From an uncultured Bacteroidales bacterium (lineage in GTDB: Bacteria; Bacteroidota; Bacteroidia; Bacteroidales; UBA932), in contig CAKUTA010000013.1 of NCBI GenBank assembly GCA_934691625.1, positions 1-60,369 on the forward strand: DNA of 60,369 bases, read 5' to 3'. The notes beneath the pieces were generated by a model, which saw nothing but the letters and a program-made list of their open reading frames with translations, ran no database searches and was not told the DNA's origin. How positions within the stretch are numbered: the stretch's first letter is position 1; every line of letters begins with the position of its first letter. Below, piece by piece: positions 34,946-43,661 of the stretch. Both the position numbers and the translations under genes were made by a program.

Positions 34946-36240
34946 CTCGCACCTCCCTTTATCTTATGCCTGGCGATAATCGGCAGGACGAAAGATACGC
35001 CTGCACGGGTAGGACCAAAAAAAGTATAGTACTGCTGCTTGATGCCCGGATCCTTGATGAGATCCACATAGTCGGAAGTCGGAGTGTAATGGCGAGCCTG
35101 TGTCAGGACACATCCCACACCTATATTGAATTCCATCCTCATCCATTTCTTACGGCCTATAGGCAATCCATAAGTATAATCGACGCCTAGGTCAAGGTAT
35201 TCTCCCTGATATCCGCTTCTCTTCTTCTGGTAATCATAATATCCGCCTCCGGCATAGATTCCGAGGGCATGTCCCTTCAGCTTGTCAGCACGCGTCCACT
35301 CGTATTTACCATTACGCCCTGTAAACCAGTATTTTCCATCAATAAACCAACCCAGCATCTCGCCACAGTACTGGTTGTTCTTAGCCAGCCACCAAGGATA
35401 CCAGTAGTCAGCCCCGATGGACACATGGCGTCCGATAGGGATCTCCACGCCGAAGTTAAGCCCAGGAACCAGGAGGTTCGTCCTGCCGGCAAGAATCATC
35501 TGCCTGTCGTAAAGAGGTTTCGGCACCTCTATATTATTTACAGGCGAAAGCGGTGAAGGCTGCGCCAATGCCATAGGTCTCGCACTTTCCGCTTCCTGCG
35601 GCTCCAGTCCTGCCAACGCCGGGACTGCCGGATCCACCCATACGCAGATCCATGTGGCCAGTCTCAGCTTCGGCATGTGGTTAACGATTATGTAGTGCCA
35701 GGTATAGCCGTTGTCCAAATTACGGATTCGCCACTTCTTGGTGTCGTTACCGACATTTGAATTAAGAATCCGCATCACCTTATCCTTATTAGGAAGGGTG
35801 TAGTTAGCTTCGATTTCCGCTTTCAGACCTTCCCAGTTTTCATTCATAGGCTGAAGCTTGATCTTGTCGCCTGTAAGTGAAGAACCATCAGGTATATTGT
35901 TCACCAGGAACCGACGGGCAGCCTCAGCACGCTTGCGTGCCAGCCATACGTTGCGCTCATAGACTCCTTCAGGAGATGCATACGCACATATAGTGATACT
36001 GTCGATTTTCGGTGAAATCAGAAGATACTTCTTGATCTGTGAAATCTGCCATTCGTTGTCAAGGTAGTGCTCATCAATGTCGATACGGTCGAGCCAATAA
36101 TAAATGGCGAACCGCCTTGCGACGGACCGCACCCCGGACTCCTGCCCCGTATCGGGTACACTCGGCGTCTGCGCCTGGAGAGGACGGCCATATAACGTCA
36201 GCACCGACATGATAAGAGCTATTTTCAAAAGCCATTTCAT
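34942..36240 (-). CDS. DUF3575/OmpA-like outer-membrane protein, first gene of the pilus operon
   Basis: The 432-residue protein has a signal peptide (about 1-23), then an OmpA-like peptidoglycan-binding region (ITICAYASPEGVYERN near 82-97, and LARKRAEAARRF). A C-terminal beta-barrel-like DUF3575 domain of about 180 residues follows (GVEIPIGRHVSIGADYWYPW). The reading frame extends to 36351, but that would start inside the promoter, so 36240 is used. As first gene with DUF5119 and fimbrillins it may anchor the pilus machinery in the outer membrane. Confidence 0.83.
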   Translation of the reverse strand: MKWLLKIALIMSVLTLYGRPLQAQTPSVPDTGQESGVRSVARRFAIYYWLDRIDIDEHYLDNEWQISQIKKYLLISPKIDSITICAYASPEGVYERNVWLARKRAEAARRFLVNNIPDGSSLTGDKIKLQPMNENWEGLKAEIEANYTLPNKDKVMRILNSNVGNDTKKWRIRNLDNGYTWHYIIVNHMPKLRLATWICVWVDPAVPALAGLEPQEAESARPMALAQPSPLSPVNNIEVPKPLYDRQMILAGRTNLLVPGLNFGVEIPIGRHVSIGADYWYPWWLAKNNQYCGEMLGWFIDGKYWFTGRNGKYEWTRADKLKGHALGIYAGGGYYDYQKKRSGYQGEYLDLGVDYTYGLPIGRKKWMRMEFNIGVGCVLTQARHYTPTSDYVDLIKDPGIKQQYYTFFGPTRAGVSFVLPIIARHKIKGGAR

Positions 36241-36320
36241 ATTTATATCATCAACCCTTTTTACATCAGCTGCCGGCAGGAGTGAATCCACCGGACGATC
36301 TCTTTTTGATTTTCGAGCTG

Positions 36321-36351
36321 CGAAGATAAAATGCGATTCCGAAATTTCCAA
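36321..36351 (-). promoter_or_regulatory. Promoter of the pilus operon
   Basis: On the minus strand TTG (36351-36349), a 20-base spacer and TATCTTCG (36328-36321) fit the Bacteroidota promoter with one base change. This gives an untranslated leader of roughly 75 bases before 36240. Confidence 0.6.
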
Positions 36352-36406
36352 TATGTATATTTTATAAATGCGACGTCAAAAACCGCCTCAGACCTCATTT
36401 ATTCCA

Positions 36407-36414
36407 CCCCCCCC
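36407..36414. repeat. C8 homopolymer upstream of the pilus promoter
   Basis: Eight Cs lie about 55 bases upstream of the -33 box of the pilus operon. A similar C8 run lies just upstream of the UpxY promoter at 49062-49069. Confidence 0.85.
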
Positions 36415-36484
36415 ATGTAAATTTCTGCATTTTTAAACAAACGCTAAATTTTGGCGTATGATTATCGGTGTAGATTTATACAGA

Positions 36485-36517
36485 TCGGGCTTGCGCTAAT
36501 TTTTAGCGCAAGCCCGA
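36485..36517. other. Perfect 15-bp hairpin between the pilus operon and purN
   Basis: TCGGGCTTGCGCTAA (36485-36499) and its exact complement (36503-36517) form a stem with a three-base loop. No T run follows on either strand. It could end the purN transcript, bind a dimeric protein, or mark an insertion remnant. Confidence 0.6.
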
Positions 36518-36588
36518 AACATCGCATCAGAAAAAAGCAGATGCCTCAAAAATTAGATTGTAAATTCTTGACGTAAATTGACAAATGT

Positions 36589-37155
36589 CTATTTACGCAG
36601 CAAATTTTCAAGAATTAAAGGGAAATGCTCCATTTCTAGAACGTGTTCCTTGGCAGCGATATCATCAGGAGTATCGTCAGGAGATATAGGTGTAGAATAC
36701 TGTGCGATGATTTCACCACCATCTACAGTATTGCTCACATAGTGGACAGTCATGCCGGTTTCCGTTTCTCCGGCAGCCTTGACAGCTTCATGCACATGAT
36801 GGCCATACATACCGATTCCGCCGAACTTAGGAAGAAGGGCAGGATGAAGGTTCACCATCCTGCGGTCATAGGCATTGATAAGGAAATCAGGAACCACCAG
36901 CAGGAAGCCTGCGAGAACAATGAAGTCGATCCCGAACTCCTTCATAAGCGCCATCATGCGGGCTTCATCATTGAACTCCTTCTTAGGCACGACTATTGAC
37001 GGGATCCCAAGGTTCCTGGCGCGGACCAGCGCATAGGCGTCAGGCCGGTTGCTGAGTACCAGCGAAATTTTAACATCCTGAGAACCGGCGAAGTGTCTGA
37101 TTATTGCCTCACAGTTGGTTCCGCTGCCGGATACGAAGATTGCTACGTTTGTCAT
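36589..37155 (-). CDS. purN: Phosphoribosylglycinamide formyltransferase (GAR transformylase)
   Basis: This 188-residue enzyme formylates GAR with 10-formyl-THF in purine synthesis. The phosphate-binding SGSGTNCEAI (about 9-18) is present. The catalytic set is visible in VNLHPALLPKFGG (about 96-108) and in the region around TVDGGEIIAQ (about 142-151), which holds the aspartate. Length matches the family. It is monocistronic. A TACCTTTG box lies on its upstream side at 37183-37176. Confidence 0.95.
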   Translation of the reverse strand: MTNVAIFVSGSGTNCEAIIRHFAGSQDVKISLVLSNRPDAYALVRARNLGIPSIVVPKKEFNDEARMMALMKEFGIDFIVLAGFLLVVPDFLINAYDRRMVNLHPALLPKFGGIGMYGHHVHEAVKAAGETETGMTVHYVSNTVDGGEIIAQYSTPISPDDTPDDIAAKEHVLEMEHFPLILENLLRK

Positions 37156-37175
37156 AAATTGTTCATTTTATACTG

Positions 37176-37183
37176 CAAAGGTA
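37176..37183 (-). promoter_or_regulatory. TACCTTTG box before purN
   Basis: A perfect TAnnTTTG box on the minus strand ends 21 bases before the purN start. No clear -33 box is seen. Confidence 0.45.
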
Positions 37184-37226
37184 GCGAAATTATTGACTAT
37201 ATTTGTTGCTTCCGTCAGGAAGGCTT

Positions 37227-37283
37227 AGAAGCTGTTTTGAAATGATTAAAAAGTTACTTGAGGTAAAATTCCTTCAGCTTCTT
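37227..37283 (+). repeat. Family A repeat, truncated (about 57 bp)
   Basis: AGAAGCTGTTTTGAAATGATT and the following TTGAGGTAAAATTCCTTCAGCTTCTT match the first third of family A copy 1 and then stop. It lies between the divergent purN and DUF5686 genes. Confidence 0.75.
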
Positions 37284-37336
37284 ACTGATGAGTTTACAGG
37301 CGTTGAATGGAAATGGGAACGTACAATGCATATAAG

Positions 37337-39883
37337 ATGCGTCTGAAGGCATTGACCTTTATTCTGGCGCTGCTCGCCGGACAGGCATTGTGCGCCCAGA
37401 CCACCAAGGTAAAGGGCAGGGTGACCGATGCCGTCTCCGGTGATGGGCTGCCTTTCGCCGCAGTATTCTTCGAAGGCACGACCATCGGCATCTCCACTGA
37501 CATGGATGGATATTACTCCATGGAGACACGGGATTCTGCGGCATGCATGCTGAGCGCGTCGCTGCTGGGCTACGAGACGCAGACGATACGTGTAAGCCGA
37601 GGAGCGTTCAGCGAGGTGAACTTCAGGCTGCGTCCTGTGACGTCTTCTCTAAATGCCGCCGTGGTCAAGCCTGACAACCGGTACATGAAATGGATCCTGG
37701 CACAGATTGACAAGCATAAGGACCTCAATGATCCGGAACGGCGCGATGCCTACAGATGTGACGTCTATACGAAGATGGAGCTCGATCTCACAAATGCTGA
37801 CAAGTTCCTGGACAGAAAGATTATACGGAAGAATTTCGGATTCATATTCGACTACATGGACACTTCTGTCGTCTCCGGACAGCCGTATCTCCCTGTCATG
37901 ATTTCAGAAACACGTTCCAGAAGATACCACAGCACCAGCCCGGCCGTCAGCCGGGAAGTGATCGATGCTTCACGTGTGTCAGGGATGAACGAGGACAACG
38001 CCGTGTCGCAGTTCACGGGGAGCATGCATCTGAAGACCAATTTCTACAACAATTTCATCAATGCGTTCAATGTCCAGATTCCGTCGCCTCTGGCTACCGG
38101 AGGTGACCTCTATTATAACTACTATCTGGTGGACAGCATGATGATTGACGGCAGAAAGACATGGAAAATCAGATTCCATCCTGAAAAGAACATATCTTCC
38201 GCCGCATTCGACGGGGAGATGAGCATTGATTCACAGGATTTCGGGCTGAGGGAGATCCATGTGAAGCTCATGAAGGGCGCCAATGTGAACTGGATACGGG
38301 ACCTAGCCATAGACAGGACAGACCAGAGGCTAGGCGATTCTCTGTGGTTCTACAAGCAGGACAAGCTCTACGCTGATTTCTCCGTAACCATGAATGACTC
38401 GTCTAAATTCGTATCGTTCCTGGGTAACAGGCAGATAGACTACATGTCGCCTGTGGTCGGAGAGCAGGCAAGGGAGGAGGCGATAAAGGAAAGCACAGCT
38501 GTCCAGATGGTCAAGGGCGCGGGTGCGCATAGTGACGAGTGGTGGAACGGAGCCAGACCGTACCAGCTTTCAGAGAAGGAGCAGGGTATATACCAGATGG
38601 TCGATTCCATCAAGCAGGCACCTATATATAATAATATATACAACATCGTGAACACGGTGATATCCGGTTACCTGGAGACGAAGTACCTGGCGTTCGGTCC
38701 GTATTCGCAGCTCTACAGCTTCAACAGCATAGAGGGCAACCGCGTACAGCTGGGAATCCGAACCACGCCTGACGTCAGCCGCAAGTTCCGCCTGACCGGG
38801 TATCTCGGCTACGGGTTCAGGGACAGGGAGTTCAAGGGCGGAGGCTCACTGGAGTGGATGATAAGCCGCCAGCCTACCATGAAGCTGACATTGAGCGGAA
38901 AGCGCGACATGATGCAGCTGGGGACCGGCACCAAGGCATTCAACGAGACATCCATACTGACGTCGCTGCTGCGCAAGAGGGGCAGTGAGAAAAGGAGTCC
39001 TGTCAATGAGTATTTCGCAAGGTTCGACTGGGAGGCTGCGCCATGGCTAAACACAGCCACTTCGCTGGAGTTCAGGAGGGTATATGCCAATGCATTCGTA
39101 CCGATGCAGCACATTACATGGAACGCCAGGACTGAAAAGGCCGACACGTCATATATAAATTCAGTGGGAGCCAATGCATTGAGATTCATCGCGAGATTCT
39201 CGAAGGACGAGACCGTGACACGTGGAATTTTCGAGAAATCCTACCTGCATTCGGACTACCCTGTGGTGACGCTGGATTTTTCAGGCTCATTGAAGGGCTT
39301 CGGAAAGAATGAGTACACCTATTTCCGTTCGGAGCTGACTGTAGATTACAAGCTGAAGCTGCCTCCTGTGGGCATGAGCAAGCTGCAGCTGACAGCAGGA
39401 AAGATTGTGGGCACGGTTCCATATCCCATGCTGAAGCTGCATGAGGGTAATGGTACATATATATTGGACCCTAGCTCATTCTCCTGCATGGCGTTCTATG
39501 AGTTCGCGTCGGATACATGGACGACATTCACATTGGAGCATAATTTCGGTGGATTCTTCCTCGGCAAGATTCCTCTGATAAAGAAGCTGCATCTGAGGGA
39601 GATCTTCACGTTGAAGGCAGCATACGGCACATTGTCACGGAAGAACAACGGCATCCTCGGAGATCCTGCTTCTTCCGGTGCGCCGCTGCTCTTCCCTGCC
39701 GGAATGCACGACCTGAACAAGCCTTACGTGGAGCTTGGAGCCGGAATCTCGAATATCCTGCGCCTGCTGCGTGTGGATGCATTCTGGCGCATGACTCACC
39801 GCTACATCGACATGCCTGACGGAACCAGGACGAAATCACCTAACTGCTTTGTAATCAATCTAGGTCTGGAGCTGCGGTTCTGA
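37337..39883 (+). CDS. DUF5686 outer-membrane protein with carboxypeptidase-like regulatory domain
   Basis: The 848-residue protein has a signal peptide (about 1-20, ending ALCA) and a CarboxypepD-like beta-sandwich (about 24-105: KVKGRVTDAVSGDGLPFA). A long DUF5686 region with the pattern of an outer-membrane beta-barrel runs to the aromatic C-terminus LGLELRF. Such proteins are common in Bacteroidota, with unknown function. An in-frame start exists 30 bases upstream, but the ATG at 37337 gives the signal peptide directly. Its 3' end overlaps the convergent peptidase gene by 29 bases. Confidence 0.88.
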   Translation: MRLKALTFILALLAGQALCAQTTKVKGRVTDAVSGDGLPFAAVFFEGTTIGISTDMDGYYSMETRDSAACMLSASLLGYETQTIRVSRGAFSEVNFRLRPVTSSLNAAVVKPDNRYMKWILAQIDKHKDLNDPERRDAYRCDVYTKMELDLTNADKFLDRKIIRKNFGFIFDYMDTSVVSGQPYLPVMISETRSRRYHSTSPAVSREVIDASRVSGMNEDNAVSQFTGSMHLKTNFYNNFINAFNVQIPSPLATGGDLYYNYYLVDSMMIDGRKTWKIRFHPEKNISSAAFDGEMSIDSQDFGLREIHVKLMKGANVNWIRDLAIDRTDQRLGDSLWFYKQDKLYADFSVTMNDSSKFVSFLGNRQIDYMSPVVGEQAREEAIKESTAVQMVKGAGAHSDEWWNGARPYQLSEKEQGIYQMVDSIKQAPIYNNIYNIVNTVISGYLETKYLAFGPYSQLYSFNSIEGNRVQLGIRTTPDVSRKFRLTGYLGYGFRDREFKGGGSLEWMISRQPTMKLTLSGKRDMMQLGTGTKAFNETSILTSLLRKRGSEKRSPVNEYFARFDWEAAPWLNTATSLEFRRVYANAFVPMQHITWNARTEKADTSYINSVGANALRFIARFSKDETVTRGIFEKSYLHSDYPVVTLDFSGSLKGFGKNEYTYFRSELTVDYKLKLPPVGMSKLQLTAGKIVGTVPYPMLKLHEGNGTYILDPSSFSCMAFYEFASDTWTTFTLEHNFGGFFLGKIPLIKKLHLREIFTLKAAYGTLSRKNNGILGDPASSGAPLLFPAGMHDLNKPYVELGAGISNILRLLRVDAFWRMTHRYIDMPDGTRTKSPNCFVINLGLELRF

Positions 39884-41123
39884 CGGAATCCTTCACAGAG
39901 AGGTTTTCATGAAGCTGTGCTGACAATGCCTGATACAGTGAATCCAGAAGCGGCATGTTCTCCTGACGGATAGGCTCCGCGCTCGGCGACTCCATCTTCA
40001 GAGGGTTTATAGGCGTGCCTCCTTTCCAGACGCGGAAATCCAGATGAGGCCCGGTCGATACACCCGTAGAGCCGACATATCCGATAACTTCCCCCTGACG
40101 TACCCTGTCACCAGTCTTCAGTCCTGCAGCATAGCGCGAAAGATGAAGATAGGCTGTAGTATAAACTGAATTGTGACGGATCTTCACGGTGTTGCCGCCG
40201 CCTCCTGCCCAGCCCTTGCTGATGACCGTGCCGTCCCCGATTGACATTACCGGAGTGCCCACAGGAGCTGCGTAATCGACTCCCGTGTGAGCCTTAACTC
40301 GCCCTGTGACAGGATGCTTGCGGTGGTACGAGAACCCGGAGCTGATGCGTGAGAACCGCAGCGGAGCCTTGAGAAAGGCCTTCTTCAAGCTCTCCCCCTT
40401 CTCGTTCCAATAGACATTGCCCCCGTCCCCCTGGTCCAGACGGATTGCCGGGAAACATTTCCCGTCATGAGTGAATTCCGCGTAATATACGGTATCAATG
40501 TCGATAAGCTCTCCACCACAGACGGACTCATCGTACATGACGCTAAAACGGTCACCCGGCTGAATGGAGAAGAAATCTACAGTCCAGGCATAGATGTCCT
40601 CCAGATGCAGGATAAGCATCTGAGGGGCACCGGCGCGACGCATGTCATTCCACAGTGAAGATGAAATATGAACATCAGCATATCGCCTCACGTGATCAAC
40701 AGGAAGCGTAACACGCCAAGCATCAAGCGGTTCTGTACATTTGAACACGGTCAGGCTGATCTTGCTCTCATTATAGACGACATACTCCAGCACCTGTTCG
40801 GAAGAATCCTTCAGACTGTAATATGCCTGCCACGGATTGCCGGCACGCATTTTCTTCGGGTCGAACACAGAATCACTTACCGCCACGAGGGACATCGCGT
40901 CCTGCGGCTTCATCCCAAGCCTGTTCATAAGTGCAGTAAATATCTCACCGTTTTTCAGCGTTCCCTCGGCAAGGTCGAAAGAGTCCGTGCAGAAGCCCAG
41001 CGGATAAATGGTATCACGCTGCGCTTCAATAACTTGTCTCTCCCTCCTGTGGCAGGAAGGGAGGCACATCAATGTAAATGCCGCCAGCAGAGCTGCGGCA
41101 AGTGTAAATCTACCGTGGTTCAT
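39855..41123 (-). CDS. M23 family metallopeptidase, lipoprotein
   Basis: This 422-residue protein has a lipoprotein-like signal (LPSC near residue 24), a linker with an OapA/LysM-like part (GTLKNGEIFTALMNRLGM), and a C-terminal LytM/M23 domain. The zinc site residues are in HTGVDYAAPVGTP (about 282-294) and in HLSRYA and GPHLDFRVW (about 322 and 355-363). M23 enzymes cut peptidoglycan cross-links, with roles in division or envelope assembly. All catalytic histidines appear present, so it is likely active. Confidence 0.9.
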   Translation of the reverse strand: MNHGRFTLAAALLAAFTLMCLPSCHRRERQVIEAQRDTIYPLGFCTDSFDLAEGTLKNGEIFTALMNRLGMKPQDAMSLVAVSDSVFDPKKMRAGNPWQAYYSLKDSSEQVLEYVVYNESKISLTVFKCTEPLDAWRVTLPVDHVRRYADVHISSSLWNDMRRAGAPQMLILHLEDIYAWTVDFFSIQPGDRFSVMYDESVCGGELIDIDTVYYAEFTHDGKCFPAIRLDQGDGGNVYWNEKGESLKKAFLKAPLRFSRISSGFSYHRKHPVTGRVKAHTGVDYAAPVGTPVMSIGDGTVISKGWAGGGGNTVKIRHNSVYTTAYLHLSRYAAGLKTGDRVRQGEVIGYVGSTGVSTGPHLDFRVWKGGTPINPLKMESPSAEPIRQENMPLLDSLYQALSAQLHENLSVKDSVRTAAPDLD

Positions 41124-41130
41124 GTCCGAG

Positions 41131-41256
41131 GTCTTTTGCAGAAGATGTATTGAAGTTTTTTACTTGCAAATCTTCAAGACTGCTTCTGGCTATCGTGTCA
41201 AAGGTAATGAAAATTTCACTACCTTTGACATCTTGTCTTGCAGAAGATGTATTGAA
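41131..41256. repeat. Direct-repeat-flanked hairpin element
   Basis: TGCAGAAGATGTATTGAA occurs twice (41137-41154 and 41239-41256). Between them is a hairpin, TGTCAAAGGTAATGAAA (41196-41212) with TTTCACTACCTTTGACA (to 41230), a stem of about 16 bp with one mismatch. The unit lies between the divergent M23 peptidase and trmO genes and runs into the possible 5' end of trmO. I judge it a non-coding dispersed element or a regulatory site. Confidence 0.6.
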
Positions 41257-41968
41257 AGGAGAAAAGAACATATTCCCGGTGGCATTTTTCCGGTCGCCGT
41301 TTACCTCCAAGTTCGGCATTCCGCGCCAGAGCGGCGTGGTGAAGGAACTTGAAGGAAGAATCGTGTTCACCAGGGAGTTTGCCAGGAAAGAGGCGGTTCG
41401 CGGAATCGAAGGTTTTGACTATCTGTGGATTATCTGGGGATTCTCCGGCAATGAAGGACGCTGGAGACTCACCGTCAGACCACCCAGGCTAGGCGGGAAC
41501 AAGTCGGTAGGTGTGTTCGCTTCCCGCTCACCGTTCAGACCAAATGGGCTTGGGCTCTCATCAGCCAGGATCATTGACATTGACATGAACGGCCACGAAG
41601 GGCCTGAAATCATTGTCTCGGGTGCAGACCTGATGGACGGGACGCCGATTTATGATATCAAGCCTTATATAGGGTACTCGGATTCCCATGCGGATGCCCG
41701 GGGAGGGTTCACCGACGGGACTGATTGGCATGAGGCGGAAGTCGTGTTCCCTGAGGAGCTCCAGAAGAAGTTCACCGAGCTGTCAGGAGCTGGTGGAGAG
41801 GCGGGGCAGAAGAGTCTGACTGCACTGCGCAAGACATTGGCACAGAAGCCTATACCCCAATATCAGAGCGATCCTGAGCGCATCTACGGAATGCCGTTTA
41901 TGGGGTGTGACATACATTTCCGCGCAGATGGCGACATCATCACAATCACGGATATAACACTGCTATAG
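41150..41968 (+). CDS. trmO: tRNA (adenine(37)-N6)-methyltransferase TrmO
   Basis: TrmO methylates t6A37 of threonine tRNA using SAM. The conserved parts are FRSPFTSKFGIPRQSG (about 47-62), the core block SPFRPNGLGLSS (about 126-137), and the C-terminal PQYQSDPERIYGM (about 235-247). The frame opens at 41150, but the first 40 residues are translated repeat and hairpin sequence and do not resemble the family. The true start is more likely at 41207 (ATG) or at a GTG near 41280. Downstream, the symporter gene begins four bases after the stop. Confidence 0.88.
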   Translation: MKFFTCKSSRLLLAIVSKVMKISLPLTSCLAEDVLKGEKNIFPVAFFRSPFTSKFGIPRQSGVVKELEGRIVFTREFARKEAVRGIEGFDYLWIIWGFSGNEGRWRLTVRPPRLGGNKSVGVFASRSPFRPNGLGLSSARIIDIDMNGHEGPEIIVSGADLMDGTPIYDIKPYIGYSDSHADARGGFTDGTDWHEAEVVFPEELQKKFTELSGAGGEAGQKSLTALRKTLAQKPIPQYQSDPERIYGMPFMGCDIHFRADGDIITITDITLL

Positions 41969-41972
41969 AATC

Positions 41973-43418
41973 ATGACGACAGCTACCATTATAATAACTA
42001 TTCTGGCGTATTTTGCCGCTATCCTCATAATTTCCTGGTTCACAGGCAAGAAGGCAGACAATGCCAGCTTCTTCAGCGGAAACAGGAAGCAGCCATGGCA
42101 TGTAGTGGCCTTCGCGATGATCGGCTCCGCTATGTCGGGCGTGACATTCGTCTCCGTGCCAGGCATGGTGGCGGCATCAGGATTCGGCTACATGCAGATG
42201 ACATTGGGATTTATCGCCGGGCAGCTGGTCATAGCCTTCATTCTGGTGCCTCTGTTCTACAGGATGAACCTGATCTCCATCTACGGCTACCTCGAAAGCC
42301 GCTTCGGCATCTCATCCTACCGCACAGGCGCATGGTTCTTCTTCATATCGAAGATGCTTGGCGCATCGGTCAGGCTATATCTTGTATGCATCGCATTGCA
42401 GCTCATGGTCTTCGGGCCTCTGGGCATCCCGTTCTATGTCAATGTTCTCGTGACGGTCCTTGTGCTTCTGGCATATACATTCCGCGGCGGTGTCAAGGCT
42501 GTAATCTGGATAGACTTCCTGAAAACATTCTGCATGCTGGTATCAATAATACTCTGCACAATATTCATCAGCAAGGCTTTGGGACTGACATTCGGGACAA
42601 TGTGCCAGGCGGTCACAGACAGCGGCATGTCCCGCGTATTCTATTTCGACGATCCGGATCATCCGCAGTATTTCTTCAAGCAGTTTTTCGGCGGCATGTT
42701 CACGTTGATAGCGATGACAGGGCTGGACCAAGACATGATGCAGCGCTCGCTTGCGTGCAGGAATGTGCGCGACTCGCAGAAGAACATCATAACCAGCGCA
42801 TTGCTGCAGACCGTGGTCATCTTCATGTTCCTGGTGCTCGGTGTGCTGCTGTATCTTTTCGCAGGTGCATTCCATGTGCCTGATGCCGCCGGGGACAAGC
42901 TGTTCCCTGCCGTGGCGACATGCGGACAGCTTCCTGCCGTCTGCGGTGTCCTTTTCGTGCTGGGCCTGGTGTCCTGCTCTTACGCTGCCGGAGGCTCGGC
43001 CCTTACTGCATTGACAACATCATTCACGGTGGATATTCTGGGCACGGATGGACGCGGAGAGACAGAAACGAAGACATTGCGGCAGCGGGTACACGTGCTG
43101 ATGGCATGCTGCATGGGACTGACTATCATAGTTTTCTCTCTGCTGAACAACACCAGCGCAATCGATGCGGTATACAAGCTTGCAAGCTACACCTACGGTC
43201 CTATCCTCGGAATGTTCGCATTCGGCATCATGACAAGGCGCATCGTGCGTGACGGCTGCGTGCCATGGATTGCGGTGGTGTCTCCCCTGCTCTGCCTGAT
43301 ATTGCAGCTGAATTCTGAACACTGGTTCGGAGGCTACAAGTTCAGCTATGAGCTGCTTATATTCAATGCCTTGTTCACCATGCTGGGGCTGCTGCTCTGC
43401 AGCCGGCGCAGATATTAG
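41973..43418 (+). CDS. Sodium:solute symporter (SSS family)
   Basis: The 481-residue inner-membrane protein has about 13 spans. Family marks are GSAMSGVTFVSVPGMV (about 50-65), the WIDFLKTF stretch (about 178-185) and GLDQDMMQRSLACR (about 253-266). Substrates in this family include sugars, sialic acid and proline, and the sequence does not decide which. It directly follows trmO with a four-base gap, although no functional link is evident. Confidence 0.9.
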   Translation: MTTATIIITILAYFAAILIISWFTGKKADNASFFSGNRKQPWHVVAFAMIGSAMSGVTFVSVPGMVAASGFGYMQMTLGFIAGQLVIAFILVPLFYRMNLISIYGYLESRFGISSYRTGAWFFFISKMLGASVRLYLVCIALQLMVFGPLGIPFYVNVLVTVLVLLAYTFRGGVKAVIWIDFLKTFCMLVSIILCTIFISKALGLTFGTMCQAVTDSGMSRVFYFDDPDHPQYFFKQFFGGMFTLIAMTGLDQDMMQRSLACRNVRDSQKNIITSALLQTVVIFMFLVLGVLLYLFAGAFHVPDAAGDKLFPAVATCGQLPAVCGVLFVLGLVSCSYAAGGSALTALTTSFTVDILGTDGRGETETKTLRQRVHVLMACCMGLTIIVFSLLNNTSAIDAVYKLASYTYGPILGMFAFGIMTRRIVRDGCVPWIAVVSPLLCLILQLNSEHWFGGYKFSYELLIFNALFTMLGLLLCSRRRY

Positions 43419-43494
43419 GTCAGCGGAACATAGGCGATGCGGCAGAACAGAGATGAGGCAGCTGCGCATTAAGCTATACAGTCGCGACGGGGAC

Positions 43495-43528
43495 ATGCAG
43501 CCGATCCAGGTGATGCAGCCGATCCAGG
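43495..43528 (+). repeat. Short tandem repeat, period 18
   Basis: ATGCAGCCGATCCAGG occurs twice in a row with an 18-base period in the gap after the symporter gene. It is two units only, so it could be chance or a small duplication. Confidence 0.6.
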
Positions 43529-43573
43529 GACACGCTGCCGGCGTTTAGAACGTATTTAATTTATTAACAACAT

Positions 43574-43621
43574 GTTAGCGTTTTTCAAAATCCTGGTTTC
43601 CTCTATTTTGAAAAACATTAA
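43574..43621. repeat. Family B hairpin, copy 4
   Basis: TTAGCGTTTTTCAAAAT and ATTTTGAAAAACATTAA form a strong stem 41 bases upstream of the cation transporter start. A longer reading frame of that gene runs through it, which argues for the later start codon. Confidence 0.78.
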
Positions 43622-43661
43622 ACATTTGACAAACAAGCATTTAGATAGAAATCTTCAGATC

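Noticed and set aside
34942..36351. Longer start for the DUF3575 gene at 36351
   Set aside because: It lies within the predicted promoter, and the signal peptide begins at 36240.
41110..41370. 86-codon minus-strand ORF across the trmO start
   Set aside because: It coincides with the direct-repeat/hairpin element. The recurrent peptide pattern is better explained as a translated intergenic repeat.
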